Below are positions 9,378 through 18,737 of a stretch of DNA of 46,551 nt, one piece after another. The translations under genes were made by a program, and so were the position numbers. Under the pieces are notes generated by a model. That model saw only the letters and a program-made list of their open reading frames with translations, was not told where the DNA came from and ran no database searches. Source of the stretch: Pandoraea sp. ASV26 (GTDB taxonomy: Bacteria; Pseudomonadota; Gammaproteobacteria; Burkholderiales; Burkholderiaceae); assembly GCF_016428915.1 (NCBI RefSeq), contig NZ_JAELTP010000038.1, forward strand, positions 1 to 46,551. The letters are read 5' to 3'. Position 1 is the stretch's first letter. Each line of letters starts with the position of its first letter.

Positions 9378-10709
9378 ATGAAGCAACCTTCCCTGCGCAG
9401 TATCGCCCTGGCCGGCGTTAGCGCTGCAATGGCGTTTGGCATGAGCACCTCGGCCCTGGCCGCCACCGAGATCCAGTTCTGGCACTCGATGGAATCGGCC
9501 CTCGGCGAGCGCGTCAACCAGATCGCGAACGATTTCAACGCATCGCAAAGCGACTACAAGATTGTCCCGATCTACAAGGGCAACTACGAGCAGGGTCTGG
9601 CAGCCGGTATTGCTGCCTTCCGCGCAGGCAATGCGCCGGCCATTCTCCAGGTGTACGAAGTCGGCACGGCCACGATGATGCAGGCCCAGAAGGCTGTGAA
9701 GCCGGTGTGGCAAGTCATGAAGGACGCCGGCGAGCCGTTCGACGAGTCGGCCTTCGTGCCGACGGTGGCGAGCTACTACGCCGATAGCAAGACCAATCAC
9801 CTCGTGTCGATGCCGTTCAACAGCTCGACCCCGGTGCTGTACTACAACAAGGACGCCTTCAAGAAGGCCGGCCTCGATCCGAACACCCCGCCGAAGACCT
9901 GGGCCGACGTGAAGTCCGACGCCCAGAAGCTGAAGGCTGCCGGTCTGTCGTGCGGCTTCACCATGGGCTGGCAGAGCTGGACGCAGCTCGAGAACTACAG
10001 CGCGTGGCACGCCCTGCCGTTCGCCTCGAAGAACAACGGCTTCGACGGTCTCGATGCCAAGCTCGAATTCAACGGCCCGCAGCAGGTCAAGCACATCCAG
10101 TTCCTGGCCGACATGGCCAAGGAAGGCACGTTCACGTATGTGGGCCGCAAGGATGAAGTGACCTCGAAGTTCTACAGCGGCGACTGCGGTATCGCGATGA
10201 CCACCTCGGGTGCGCTCGCCAACATCGCCAAGTACGCCAAGTTCAGCTACGGCGTGGGCATGATGCCGTACGACGCCGATGTGAAGGGCGCGCCGCAGAA
10301 CGCCATCATCGGTGGCGCCAGCCTGTGGGTGCTCGCCGGCAAGTCGTCGGCCGAGTACAAGGGCGTGGCCAAGTTCCTGAACTACCTCGCCTCGCCGGCG
10401 GTCGCCGCCAAGTGGCACCAGGACACCGGCTATCTGCCGGTCACGAAGGCCGCCTACGAACTGACCGAGAAGCAAGGCTTCTACGCGAAGAACCCGGGCG
10501 CCGACATGGCCATCAAGCAGATGCTCAACAAGCCGCCTCTGCCGTTCACGCGGGGTCTGCGTCTGGGCAACATGCCGCAGATCCGCACGGTGATCGACGA
10601 GGAACTCGAAGGCGTGTGGAGCGGCAAGCAAACGCCCAAAGCGGCACTGGACAAGGCGGTTACGCGTGGCGACGATCTGCTGCGCCGCTTCCAGAAGCAG
10701 GGCAGCTAA
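9378..10709 (+). CDS. ugpB: sn-glycerol-3-phosphate-binding periplasmic protein
   Basis: UgpB is the periplasmic receptor that delivers glycerol-3-phosphate and glycerophosphodiesters to the UgpAE permease. The 443-residue protein starts with a signal peptide (about residues 1-30, ending TSALAA before TEIQFWHSM). The mature part resembles family 1 extracellular solute-binding proteins, with [21 protein letters not shown] and [18 protein letters not shown]. Its place ahead of ugpA, ugpE, ugpC and ugpQ supports the name. A GGAG precedes the ATG. A terminator-like hairpin separates it from ugpA, which would let the receptor be made in excess over the membrane parts. Confidence 0.96.
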   Translation: MKQPSLRSIALAGVSAAMAFGMSTSALAATEIQFWHSMESALGERVNQIANDFNASQSDYKIVPIYKGNYEQGLAAGIAAFRAGNAPAILQVYEVGTATMMQAQKAVKPVWQVMKDAGEPFDESAFVPTVASYYADSKTNHLVSMPFNSSTPVLYYNKDAFKKAGLDPNTPPKTWADVKSDAQKLKAAGLSCGFTMGWQSWTQLENYSAWHALPFASKNNGFDGLDAKLEFNGPQQVKHIQFLADMAKEGTFTYVGRKDEVTSKFYSGDCGIAMTTSGALANIAKYAKFSYGVGMMPYDADVKGAPQNAIIGGASLWVLAGKSSAEYKGVAKFLNYLASPAVAAKWHQDTGYLPVTKAAYELTEKQGFYAKNPGADMAIKQMLNKPPLPFTRGLRLGNMPQIRTVIDEELEGVWSGKQTPKAALDKAVTRGDDLLRRFQKQGS

Positions 10710-10758
10710 GCAGCTCCCAACGCGCGATGACGCACGTGATGCCGGCGAGTTGCCCGCG

Positions 10759-10786
10759 TTCACCGTACGCATCGTGACGTTACAAT
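10759..10786 (+). promoter_or_regulatory. Candidate internal promoter before ugpA
   Basis: TTCACC (10759-10764) and TACAAT (10781-10786) are 16 bases apart and resemble a sigma-70 promoter. The start point would fall near 10793, exactly at the base of the terminator-like hairpin, so the two elements overlap. Weak evidence. Confidence 0.3.
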
Positions 10787-10792
10787 GACACC

Positions 10793-10832
10793 ACCCGGCC
10801 CGCCGTCAACGCGGGCCGGGTTGGTTTTTTTT
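10793..10832 (+). terminator. Strong intrinsic terminator between ugpB and ugpA
   Basis: ACCCGGCCCGC (10793-10803) pairs perfectly over 11 bases with GCGGGCCGGGT (10811-10821) around a seven-base loop. TGG and then eight T residues (10825-10832) follow. This is the textbook shape of a Rho-independent terminator, placed inside the operon 13 bases before the ugpA ATG. Partial termination would set the ratio of UgpB to the permease. Confidence 0.85.
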
Positions 10833-10844
10833 GGTCACTACCTT

Positions 10845-11741
10845 ATGGCGCACAACTCCAGAGAACGCCCTCGCTTCGGAACCGGCTGGCTGCCCTACGC
10901 GCTCGTCGCGCCGCAGCTCCTGATCACCGTCGTGTTTTTCCTGTGGCCCGCGGGCGAGGCCCTGTGGCAATCGACATCGACACAAGACGCCTTCGGGCTG
11001 TCCAGCGAGTTCGTCGGGCTCGACAATTTCAGTGCGTTGTGGCGCGATCCGCTCTACCTCGCATCGTTTCGCACCACGATGATCTTCAGCGGGCTGGTGA
11101 CGGTCTGCGGGCTGGTCATCTCGCTGCTGCTCGCCGCCATGGCCGACCGCGTCACGCGCGCCAAGCGCGCCTATCAGACGCTGCTCATCTGGCCTTACGC
11201 CGTGGCGCCCGCGATTGCGGCCGTGCTGTGGGCCTTCCTGTTCAACCCGAGTATCGGTCTCGCCACCTACGGGCTGGCGAAGATCGGCATCGAGTGGAAT
11301 CACGCGCTCAACGGCGGCCAGGCAATGTTCCTCGTCGTGCTTGCCTCGATCTGGAAGCAAATCAGCTACAACTTCCTGTTCTTCTACGCGGGGTTGCAGG
11401 CCATTCCACGCTCGCTCGTGGAAGCGGCGGCAATTGACGGCGCAGGTCCGGTCCGGCGCTTCTTCGGGCTGGTATTGCCGCTGATTTCGCCGACGACGTT
11501 CTTCCTGCTCGTGGTCAACCTCGTGTACTCGTTCTTCGACACGTTCCCGGTGATCGACGCCGCGACCGGCGGCGGTCCGGGTCAGTCGACCATGACGCTG
11601 ATCTACAAGATCTACTCGGAAGGCTTCAAGGGGCTCGACCTCGGCAGTTCGGCTGCCCAGTCGGTGGTGCTGATGGCAATCGTCATCGTACTCACGGTCG
11701 TGCAGTTCCGATTCATTGAACGCAAGGTGCAATACGCATGA
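10845..11741 (+). CDS. ugpA: sn-glycerol-3-phosphate ABC transporter permease UgpA
   Basis: UgpA is one of two inner-membrane permease subunits of the glycerol-3-phosphate importer. The 298-residue protein has six predicted membrane segments and the EAA loop [20 protein letters not shown] near residue 205, which contacts the ATPase UgpC. An upstream ATG at 10785 is in frame but lies in the terminator stem; 10845 ([12 protein letters not shown]) is preferred because family similarity begins soon after it. The stop overlaps the ugpE start by four bases (ATGA), so translation is coupled. No strong ribosome binding site is visible. Confidence 0.95.
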   Translation: MAHNSRERPRFGTGWLPYALVAPQLLITVVFFLWPAGEALWQSTSTQDAFGLSSEFVGLDNFSALWRDPLYLASFRTTMIFSGLVTVCGLVISLLLAAMADRVTRAKRAYQTLLIWPYAVAPAIAAVLWAFLFNPSIGLATYGLAKIGIEWNHALNGGQAMFLVVLASIWKQISYNFLFFYAGLQAIPRSLVEAAAIDGAGPVRRFFGLVLPLISPTTFFLLVVNLVYSFFDTFPVIDAATGGGPGQSTMTLIYKIYSEGFKGLDLGSSAAQSVVLMAIVIVLTVVQFRFIERKVQYA

Positions 11742-12583
11742 TCGAGAACCGTCGCGGCCTGGATATCTTCTGCCACGTCATGCTGGTCATCGGCGTGTTG
11801 CTGGTCGTCTTCCCGCTCTATGTGGCGTTCGTCGCCGCCACCATGAACGAGCAGGAAATCTTCTCCGTTCCCTTGTCGCTCATTCCGAGCACGCACTTGC
11901 TCCAGAACCTCGCTACGGTGTGGAGTCAGGGCACCGGCGACACGGCCATGCCGTTCGGGCTGATGCTCGGCAACAGCCTGTTCATGGCGCTGGTCATCAC
12001 CATCGGCAAGATCTCGGTGTCGATCCTGTCGGCCTTCGCCATCGTGTATTTCCGCTTCCCGTTGCGCAATCTGTTCTTCTGGCTCATCTTCGTCACGTTG
12101 ATGCTGCCGGTCGAGGTGCGGATTTTCCCGACAGTGCAGGTGATCTCGAACCTCGGGCTCATCAACAGCTATATGGGGCTGACGGTGCCGCTCATCGCAT
12201 CGGCCACGGCCACGTTCCTGTTCCGGCAATTCTTCATGACGCTGCCCGACGAACTCGTCGAAGCCGCGCGCATCGACGGCGCCGGCCCGATGCGGTTCTT
12301 CGTCGACGTGGTGCTGCCGCTCTCCAAGACGAACATCGCCGCGCTGTTCGTCATCACGTTCATCTATGGCTGGAATCAGTACCTGTGGCCGATTCTGGTG
12401 ACCAACGCCCCGTCGATGACGACGGCCGTGGTGGGCATCAAGAGCATGATCGGCAGCGGTGACACCGCCACCCAATGGCAACTCGTCATGAGTGCCACGC
12501 TGCTCGCCATGCTGCCGCCGCTCGCGGTGGTTCTGCTCATGCAGCGCTGGTTCGTGCGCGGTCTGGTTGATTCGGAAAAGTAA
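11738..12583 (+). CDS. ugpE: sn-glycerol-3-phosphate ABC transporter permease UgpE
   Basis: This 281-residue protein, the usual UgpE length, is the second permease subunit. Six membrane segments are apparent, and the EAA loop reads [20 protein letters not shown] near residue 180. The C-terminus ([14 protein letters not shown]) is typical of this MalG-like family. It overlaps ugpA by four bases and is followed two bases after its stop by ugpC, so all three come from one transcript. Confidence 0.97.
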   Translation: MIENRRGLDIFCHVMLVIGVLLVVFPLYVAFVAATMNEQEIFSVPLSLIPSTHLLQNLATVWSQGTGDTAMPFGLMLGNSLFMALVITIGKISVSILSAFAIVYFRFPLRNLFFWLIFVTLMLPVEVRIFPTVQVISNLGLINSYMGLTVPLIASATATFLFRQFFMTLPDELVEAARIDGAGPMRFFVDVVLPLSKTNIAALFVITFIYGWNQYLWPILVTNAPSMTTAVVGIKSMIGSGDTATQWQLVMSATLLAMLPPLAVVLLMQRWFVRGLVDSEK

Positions 12584-12585
12584 TC

Positions 12586-13683
12586 ATGGCAAATCTCAAA
12601 CTCCATAACGTCAAGAAAACGTACGACCAGACCAACTACATCCTGCACGGTGTCGATATCGACATTCAGGACGGCGAGTTCGTGGTCATCGTCGGCCCGT
12701 CGGGCTGCGGCAAGTCGACGCTGCTGCGCATGGTCGCCGGCCTCGAGTCGGTCAGCGAAGGCAGCATCCTGATCGGCTCGCAGGTCGTCAACCAACTGGA
12801 GCCGAAGGATCGCAACATCGCGATGGTGTTCCAGAACTACGCGCTCTATCCGCATATGGATGTGCGCCAGAACATGTCGTACGGCCTGAAGATTCGCGGC
12901 ATCGACAAGAAGACCATCGACGAGCGCGTGCTCGCCGCCGCGCGCATTCTGGAACTCGAACCGCTGCTCGCCCGCAAGCCTCGCGAGCTCTCGGGCGGTC
13001 AGCGTCAGCGCGTGGCCATGGGCCGCGCCATCGTGCGCGAGCCGGCGGTGTTCCTGTTCGACGAACCGCTCTCGAACCTCGACGCCAAGCTGCGCGTGCA
13101 GATGCGTCTGGAAATTCAGCGCCTGCATGCCCGCCTGAAGACGACGAGCCTGTACGTCACGCACGATCAGGTCGAAGCCATGACGCTGGCCGATCGCGTG
13201 GTCGTCATGAACAAGGGCTACGCCGAGCAGATCGGCACGCCGACCGACGTGTACGAGCGTCCCGCGTCGCTGTTCGTCGCCAGCTTCATGGGCTCGCCCG
13301 CCATGAACCTGCTCAAGGGCCGTGTCGACTCGGAAGGTCGCACGTTCCAGGTGGACGGCGGCGGTCCCTCGCTGCGCCTGCCGCCCACGAGCATGGCGCA
13401 TGCCAATCGCGAACTGGTGCTTGGCGTGCGGCCCGAGCATCTGGTGCCCGCCGAACAGCAGACCGGTCTGGGTGCCTTCGCGGCGCAGACCAACATCCTC
13501 GTCGATCAGCTTGAACTGCTCGGTGCCGACAACCTCGCGCATGGCCGCTGGGGTGAGCAGCACGTCACCGTGCGACTGCCCCATGAACTGCGTCCGGCAG
13601 CGGGCACGGTGGTACCGCTGGCCATGTCGGCCAAAGCGTTGCACCTGTTCGATCCGGTCTCCGGCAAGCGAGTCGAAGCATGA
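12586..13683 (+). CDS. ugpC: sn-glycerol-3-phosphate ABC transporter ATP-binding protein UgpC
   Basis: UgpC is the cytoplasmic ATPase that powers the importer. In 365 residues it shows Walker [10 protein letters not shown] (about 37-45), Q-loop [11 protein letters not shown], signature [14 protein letters not shown], Walker [17 protein letters not shown] and the switch His in [11 protein letters not shown]-terminal TOBE/regulatory domain from about residue 240 contains [14 protein letters not shown]. In E. coli this family's C-terminal domain mediates feedback by phosphate or by UgpQ; that is only known there. It overlaps ugpQ by four bases. Confidence 0.97.
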   Translation: MANLKLHNVKKTYDQTNYILHGVDIDIQDGEFVVIVGPSGCGKSTLLRMVAGLESVSEGSILIGSQVVNQLEPKDRNIAMVFQNYALYPHMDVRQNMSYGLKIRGIDKKTIDERVLAAARILELEPLLARKPRELSGGQRQRVAMGRAIVREPAVFLFDEPLSNLDAKLRVQMRLEIQRLHARLKTTSLYVTHDQVEAMTLADRVVVMNKGYAEQIGTPTDVYERPASLFVASFMGSPAMNLLKGRVDSEGRTFQVDGGGPSLRLPPTSMAHANRELVLGVRPEHLVPAEQQTGLGAFAAQTNILVDQLELLGADNLAHGRWGEQHVTVRLPHELRPAAGTVVPLAMSAKALHLFDPVSGKRVEA

Positions 13684-14459
13684 GCGATACCCCCACCCCC
13701 TCCCATTTGTGGCGCAACTGGCCCTATCCGCGCATCGTCTCGCATCGCGGCGGCGGCAAGCTCGCGCCGGAGAACACGCTGGCCGCCTTCGAGATGGGCG
13801 CCTCGCTCGGCCTGCGCATGGTCGAGTTCGATGCGAAGCTCTCGGCCGATAACGTCGTCTTCCTGCTGCACGACGACACCGTCGATCGCACGAGCAACGG
13901 CCACGGCGCCGCTGCGCAGATGACCTACGACGAAATCGCCCGGCTCGATGCCGGCAGTTGGTTCGACGAGCGCTTCGCCGGCCAGGTGATGCCCACGCTC
14001 GCTCAGGTTGCCGAGCGCTGCCTGACGCTGGGACTGGCGGCCAACGTCGAGATCAAGCCGTGCCCGGGCCGCGAGGTCGAGACGGGCAGACTCGTGGCAG
14101 AGGCGGTGCGCACGCTGTGGGCCGGACATCCTCAGCCGCCGCTGCTCTCGTCGTTCTCGTACGAGGCCCTCGAAGCGGCCGCGGCGGCGGTCCCCGAACT
14201 GCCGCGCGGCATGCTCTACGAAGCGGTGCCCGCGCATTGGCGCGACGATGCCCGCAAGCTCGGCACCGTCTCGCTGCACGCGAGCCACAAGCACCTCGAC
14301 GGCCCGCAGGTCTCCGAGATCAAGGCCGCCGGCTTGCAGATGCTCGTCTATACGGTCAACGAGCCGGCCCGTGCGCGCGAACTGGCCGCATGGGGCGTGG
14401 ACGCCATCTGCACCGACCGTATCGACCTGATCGGCGTCGACTTCCTCGCCGACGCCTGA
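13680..14459 (+). CDS. ugpQ: Glycerophosphodiester phosphodiesterase, cytosolic
   Basis: UgpQ hydrolyses incoming glycerophosphodiesters to glycerol-3-phosphate and an alcohol. The 259-residue protein lacks a signal peptide, as expected for the cytosolic enzyme. Catalytic motifs are clear: [18 protein letters not shown] near residue 20 (catalytic His, Arg and Glu), [11 protein letters not shown] (metal ligands Glu/Asp) and [13 protein letters not shown] (second catalytic His). The C-terminal block [19 protein letters not shown] with ICTDRID is typical of the GDPD TIM barrel. It ends the ugpBAECQ operon; a perfect 12-base-pair hairpin follows. Confidence 0.97.
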   Translation: MSDTPTPSHLWRNWPYPRIVSHRGGGKLAPENTLAAFEMGASLGLRMVEFDAKLSADNVVFLLHDDTVDRTSNGHGAAAQMTYDEIARLDAGSWFDERFAGQVMPTLAQVAERCLTLGLAANVEIKPCPGREVETGRLVAEAVRTLWAGHPQPPLLSSFSYEALEAAAAAVPELPRGMLYEAVPAHWRDDARKLGTVSLHASHKHLDGPQVSEIKAAGLQMLVYTVNEPARARELAAWGVDAICTDRIDLIGVDFLADA

Positions 14460-14510
14460 GCATCGCTGCGGGGAACGCCTGGCCCCTGCCCGCTCCCCGT
14501 TCGTCCCGCT

Positions 14511-14542
14511 GCCAACGCCCGCTCGTGCTGGCGGGCGTTGGC
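14511..14542 (+). terminator. Hairpin after ugpQ, terminator candidate without T tract
   Basis: GCCAACGCCCGC (14511-14522) and GCGGGCGTTGGC (14531-14542) form a perfect 12-base-pair stem with an eight-base loop. It is followed by GCAAGGCGGC, not by T residues. It marks the end of the ugp operon but may work poorly as an intrinsic terminator. Confidence 0.55.
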
Positions 14543-14557
14543 GCAAGGCGGCATAAT
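14528..14557 (+). promoter_or_regulatory. Candidate promoter for maf-rng
   Basis: CTGGCG (14528-14533) and CATAAT (14552-14557) are 18 bases apart, 100 bases before the maf ATG. The -10 is a five-of-six match, the -35 is weak and overlaps the hairpin. A separate promoter here would make sense because ugp interrupts the usual upstream operon. Confidence 0.3.
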
Positions 14558-14656
14558 AGGGCGTTCCCTCGCCCAGCCCATCCAGCGGCCCGGCACACGC
14601 GCTGCAAATCCATGCAAAGTCGTGCGCCGGGCTGGACGAATTCAAGCCAAGCCGCC

Positions 14657-15256
14657 ATGCCGTACATCTATCTCGCCTCGCAAAGCCCCCGCCGTCAGGA
14701 ATTGCTGCAACAGCTCGGTGTTCGTTTCGAACTGCTGTTGCCGGGCGCCGACGAAGACGCCGAAGCGCTCGAAGCCGTGCTGCCGGCTGAGCCGCCTGAC
14801 GATTACGTGCAGCGTGTCACGCGCGCCAAGGCCGAAGCGGCGCTCGCGCGTCTGGCTCGCGCCGGGCTGCCCGCGGCCCCCATTCTGGCCGCCGACACGA
14901 CGGTCTGTCTGGACGGCACCATCCTCGGCAAGCCGTTCGACGACGCCGACGCGTGCGCCGTGCTCGCGCGTCTGTCGGGCACACGCCATCGGGTGCTGAC
15001 GTCAGTCGCCGTGTGCGCCGATGGGCAGGTGCATCAGGCGGTGAACATTTCGCACGTCTGGTTCCGGCCGCTGCGGCGCGAAGAAATCGAGCGCTACGTT
15101 GCGTCGGGAGAACCGATGGGCAAGGCGGGCGCTTACGGCATTCAGGGCAAGGCTGCTGAATTCGTCATGCGCATCGACGGCAGCTACTCAGGCATCATGG
15201 GGCTGCCGCTGTGCGAGACTGCCGCGCTATTGCGTCAGGCGGGCGTCGACTTCTGA
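14657..15256 (+). CDS. maf: Maf-family nucleotide pyrophosphatase (YhdE type)
   Basis: Maf proteins hydrolyse non-canonical or particular nucleoside triphosphates to monophosphates and have been linked to septum control. The 199-residue product starts [21 protein letters not shown], the family signature, and has [12 protein letters not shown] (metal-binding region) and [16 protein letters not shown] with [14 protein letters not shown], which fit the dTTP/UTP-acting YhdE subgroup better than YceF. The frame is open far upstream and another ATG exists at 14612, but 14657 puts the family motif at the N-terminus. It precedes rng by 42 bases, a conserved pairing. Confidence 0.95.
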   Translation: MPYIYLASQSPRRQELLQQLGVRFELLLPGADEDAEALEAVLPAEPPDDYVQRVTRAKAEAALARLARAGLPAAPILAADTTVCLDGTILGKPFDDADACAVLARLSGTRHRVLTSVAVCADGQVHQAVNISHVWFRPLRREEIERYVASGEPMGKAGAYGIQGKAAEFVMRIDGSYSGIMGLPLCETAALLRQAGVDF

Positions 15257-15298
15257 CGCATACCGATGCCCAAGCATTTCGAGTCTGGTCGACACTTT

Positions 15299-16768
15299 AT
15301 GAACGAAGACATTCTGGTCAACATCACGCCACAGGAAACCCGTGTGGCGCTCATGCAGGTCGGTGCGGTGCAAGAGTTGCACATCGAGCGCACGCTCTCG
15401 CGCGGGCTGGTCGGCAACATCTATCTGGGCAAGGTCGTGCGCGTGCTCCCGGGCATGCAATCGGCCTTCATCGATATCGGGCTGGAGCGCGCGGCGTTCC
15501 TGCACGTGGCCGATATCTGGCATCCGCGCACCAACAACGACACGTCCACGCCGCACCCGCAGCCGCCCATCGAGAAGACCGTTTTCGAAGGGCAGACGCT
15601 GATGGTTCAGGTCATCAAGGACCCCATCGGCACCAAGGGCGCACGTCTGTCGACGCAAATCAGCATTGCCGGGCGCACGCTCGTGTATCTGCCGCAAGAG
15701 CCGCATATCGGCATCTCTCAGCGCATTGAGAGCGAGGCGGAGCGCGAAGCGCTGCGCAGCAAGATCCAGGCGCTCGTGCCGGCCGACGAGAAAGGCGGCT
15801 TCATCGTGCGCACCATTGCGGAAGATGCCGCCGATGCCGAGTTGGCGAACGACATCGCCTATTTGCGCAAGTCGTGGCAGACCATCGGCGAGCAGAGCAC
15901 GCGCCTGCCCGCCCCGTCGCTGCTGTATCAGGATCTGAATCTCGCCCAGCGTGTGCTGCGCGACTTCGTGCACGAGGACACCGGCAAGATTCTCGTCGAC
16001 TCGCGCGAGACGTTCCAGAAGCTGGCCGAATTCGCCGGGACTTACACGCCGGCGGTGCTCGGCAAGCTCACGCATTACACCGGCGAGCGCCCGCTGTTCG
16101 ATCTTTACAACGTGGAGACGGAGATCGAGCGGGCGCTGTCGCGTCGCGTCGATCTGAAGTCCGGCGGGTATCTGATGATCGATCAGACCGAAGCGATGAC
16201 GACGATCGACGTGAACACCGGCGGCTATGTCGGTGCGCGCAACTTCGACGACACGATCTTCAAGACGAACCTCGAAGCGGCGCTGATGATCGCGCGCCAG
16301 TTGCGACTGCGCAATCTGGGCGGGATCATCATCATCGACTTCATCGACATGGAAAGCGCGGAGCATCGCGACTCGGTCCTCGCCGAGTTGAAGAAGGCGC
16401 TCGCCCGCGACCGCACGCGCATCACCGTGAACGGTTTCTCGCAGCTCGGACTGGTGGAGATGACCCGCAAGCGCACGCGCGAGTCGCTCGCGCACGTGCT
16501 GTGCGAGCCGTGTGCCGTCTGCCAGGGCAAGGGACAGGTCAAGACGCCGCGCACGCTGTGCTATGACATCCTGCGCGAGATTCTGCGCGAATCGCGTCAG
16601 TTCAATCCGCGCGAGTTCCGTCTGATCGCCTCGCAGGAAGTCGTCGACCTGTTCCTCGAAGAAGAGTCACAACATCTCGCGATGCTGATCGACTTCATTG
16701 GCAAACCGATCTCGCTTCAGGTGGAGTCGTCGTTCCATCAGGAGCAGTACGACATCATTCTGATGTAA
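15299..16768 (+). CDS. rng: Ribonuclease G
   Basis: RNase G is the RNase E-like endonuclease that matures the 5' end of 16S rRNA and helps decay some mRNAs. From the ATG at 15299 the protein has 489 residues, the same as the E. coli enzyme, and starts MNEDILVNITPQETRVAL. An S1 RNA-binding domain lies in the first 120 residues (VRVLPGMQSAFIDIGLERAAFLH). The catalytic acidic residues are in MIDQTEAMTTIDVNTGG and IIIIDFIDM. A Cys pair, CEPCAVCQGKG near residue 402, corresponds to the metal-link segment of RNase E/G. An in-frame ATG at 15266 is less likely. Confidence 0.97.
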   Translation: MNEDILVNITPQETRVALMQVGAVQELHIERTLSRGLVGNIYLGKVVRVLPGMQSAFIDIGLERAAFLHVADIWHPRTNNDTSTPHPQPPIEKTVFEGQTLMVQVIKDPIGTKGARLSTQISIAGRTLVYLPQEPHIGISQRIESEAEREALRSKIQALVPADEKGGFIVRTIAEDAADAELANDIAYLRKSWQTIGEQSTRLPAPSLLYQDLNLAQRVLRDFVHEDTGKILVDSRETFQKLAEFAGTYTPAVLGKLTHYTGERPLFDLYNVETEIERALSRRVDLKSGGYLMIDQTEAMTTIDVNTGGYVGARNFDDTIFKTNLEAALMIARQLRLRNLGGIIIIDFIDMESAEHRDSVLAELKKALARDRTRITVNGFSQLGLVEMTRKRTRESLAHVLCEPCAVCQGKGQVKTPRTLCYDILREILRESRQFNPREFRLIASQEVVDLFLEEESQHLAMLIDFIGKPISLQVESSFHQEQYDIILM

Positions 16769-16795
16769 CGCTCCCTTCACTCGCGCCCCGACCTC

Positions 16796-18085
16796 ATGCC
16801 CTACTCGAACTACGACAATCTGGCGGCATCGAGCGAGGCGCTCGACAAGCATGCCGTGGCACGCCATTCGACCTGGGTGAGCATCTGGGTCAATGTCGTG
16901 CTCACGACAGCGCAGATCGTCATCGGCATTGTCGCCCGCTCGCAGGCATTGATCGCAGACGGCATTCACTCGCTCTCGGATATCGTCTCCGATTTCGTCG
17001 TGCTGGCCGCCTCACGCGGCAGCGCCCGTGCACCGGACGCCGACCACCCTTATGGTCATAACCGCTACGAAAACGCGGCGTCGCTTTTTCTCGGCGTGAT
17101 TCTGGTCGTGGTGGGCGCGGGAATGCTGTGGCGCGGCATCGAGCGGCTGCTGCATCCGGAAGATATTCCGGAAGTGCACACCATCGCGCTCGTGGTCGCC
17201 GTGATCGTTCTGGTCAGCAAGGAAGGCCTCTTCCGCTACATGCTGCGTGCAGCCCAGCGCGTGCGCTCGGCCATGCTCGTGGCCAATGCCTGGCACGCAC
17301 GCTCCGACGCGCTGTCCTCGCTCGTCGTCGCCTGCGGCATTCTGGGCAACCTGGCGGGCTATCGCATTCTCGACCCGCTCGCCGCCGCCCTCGTGGGCCT
17401 GATGATCGGTCGCACGGGCTGGAAGTTCGGCTGGAATGCGTTGCAGGACCTGATCGACCGTGGCGTGGACGACGCCACGACCGTCACCATTCGAGAGCAT
17501 CTGCTGGCAACGCCCGGCGTGCGCGCCATCGACATGCTGCGCACGCGCCGCATGGGCGACGAGATCGTCGTCGACGTGCACATCCTCGTCGACGCACGTC
17601 TGTCCGTCTCCGAAGGACACTACATCGCCGAGCAGGCCCGCACCGCGGTCATGCGCGAGCCACAGATTCTCGACGTGCTGGTACACGTCGATCCGGAGAG
17701 CGACACCAAGGGCACGGCGTTGCAGCCATGGCCTGCGCGCACCGCTGTCGCGGGGGCGGCCGAAGTGCTGTGCCGGGCTAACGCGCTGGCGCTGCACGAC
17801 GTCAAACTGCACTTTCTGAACAATGGACTGGAGGCGGACGTCATCGTCGACGGTCTGCACGAGCCGGCACGCCCGGACGCTCAGGTCGCGGGGCGAGAGA
17901 GCATCATGGAGCCGGCGTCTCAGACCGTGGCCGATGCGCTTGCCGCGCGCTTTGGGCTGCGACATGTCAGGGTGCTGCGGGTGACGGGAGAGACCTCGGC
18001 GGCATCAGGTGCGCCCGGCCCCAGCGCCGCCGATCTCACAACGAGCCCCGCAAAAGCAGCGGCCGCCGGTCCCGCCGCCGACTGA
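16796..18085 (+). CDS. Cation diffusion facilitator (zinc/divalent metal efflux)
   Basis: The 429-residue inner-membrane protein belongs to the CDF family of metal/proton antiporters. Membrane segment two carries ADGIHSLSD and segment five carries NAWHARSD, so the transport site would be HxxxD plus HxxxD, a pattern usually linked to zinc or cadmium rather than iron or manganese. HPYGHNRYE, a family hallmark, sits between segments two and three. After the usual cytoplasmic domain (to about residue 310) come about 120 more residues, including a second alpha/beta-like part and an Ala/Pro tail. It follows rng by 27 bases and may share its transcript. Metal specificity is an inference. Confidence 0.93.
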   Translation: MPYSNYDNLAASSEALDKHAVARHSTWVSIWVNVVLTTAQIVIGIVARSQALIADGIHSLSDIVSDFVVLAASRGSARAPDADHPYGHNRYENAASLFLGVILVVVGAGMLWRGIERLLHPEDIPEVHTIALVVAVIVLVSKEGLFRYMLRAAQRVRSAMLVANAWHARSDALSSLVVACGILGNLAGYRILDPLAAALVGLMIGRTGWKFGWNALQDLIDRGVDDATTVTIREHLLATPGVRAIDMLRTRRMGDEIVVDVHILVDARLSVSEGHYIAEQARTAVMREPQILDVLVHVDPESDTKGTALQPWPARTAVAGAAEVLCRANALALHDVKLHFLNNGLEADVIVDGLHEPARPDAQVAGRESIMEPASQTVADALAARFGLRHVRVLRVTGETSAASGAPGPSAADLTTSPAKAAAAGPAAD

Positions 18086-18121
18086 CGACAGGGCCACGGC
18101 GGCCGCAGACAACCCGTACGG

Positions 18122-18136
18122 GGGGCGAGGCCCCCG
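18122..18136. terminator. Small hairpin between convergent CDF gene and rfbC
   Basis: GGGGGC and GCCCCC form six pairs around GAG in the 60-base gap between convergent genes. There is no T tract on either side. It may help end transcription but the support is thin. Confidence 0.3.
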
Positions 18137-18145
18137 CAAGCTCGC

Positions 18146-18694
18146 TCAGTCTTCGTGCTGGTAATCCGCGAACAACATGCCTTGCCGATCCTTGTCCGAA
18201 ACGGTCGGCGTGATGCCGTCGAGCGGCCAGGGAATCGCCAGCGTCGGGTCGTCCCAGCGAATGCAGCGCTCGAACTGCGGCGCCCAATAGTCGGTCGTCT
18301 TGTAAAGCACTTCGGCCGTCTCCGACGTCACCACAAACCCATGGGCGAAGCCTGCCGGAATCCACAACTGCTTCTTGTTCTCGGCGCTCAGCACTTCCGC
18401 GACCCACTGGCCGAACGTCGGCGAACCTTCACGGATATCGACAGCGACATCGTAAATTTCACCGTGCAGCACGCGCACGAGTTTGCCCTGCGGTTGTTTG
18501 ATCTGATAGTGCAGACCGCGCAGCACGCCACGCACGGAACGCGACTGGTTGTCCTGCACGAACGTGAGCGTCTCGCCGAGCGCGTCGTTGAAGTTGCGCT
18601 GGTTGAAACTCTCGAAGAAATGGCCACGCGAGTCACCGAACACCTTGGGTTCGATCACGCGGACGGCCGGAATGGCGGTGGGGATCACTTGCAT
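18146..18694 (-). CDS. rfbC: dTDP-4-dehydrorhamnose 3,5-epimerase
   Basis: RfbC (RmlC) epimerises dTDP-4-keto-6-deoxyglucose at C3 and C5 in dTDP-L-rhamnose synthesis. From the ATG at 18694 the protein has 182 residues, the normal size, and starts MQVIPTAIPAVRVIEPKVFG. The cupin core shows FFESFNQRNF, LRGLHYQIKQPQGKLVRVL (with the catalytic His), GEIYDVAVDIREGSPTFG and WIPAGFAHGF. The frame runs on upstream into rfbA territory, but those residues are not family-like. It lies 43 bases after rfbA on the same strand. Confidence 0.96.
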   Translation of the reverse strand: MQVIPTAIPAVRVIEPKVFGDSRGHFFESFNQRNFNDALGETLTFVQDNQSRSVRGVLRGLHYQIKQPQGKLVRVLHGEIYDVAVDIREGSPTFGQWVAEVLSAENKKQLWIPAGFAHGFVVTSETAEVLYKTTDYWAPQFERCIRWDDPTLAIPWPLDGITPTVSDKDRQGMLFADYQHED

Positions 18695-18737
18695 GTTGAA
18701 GTACCGGTAAGAATCGAAGGGAAGCGATGCCTGAGAC

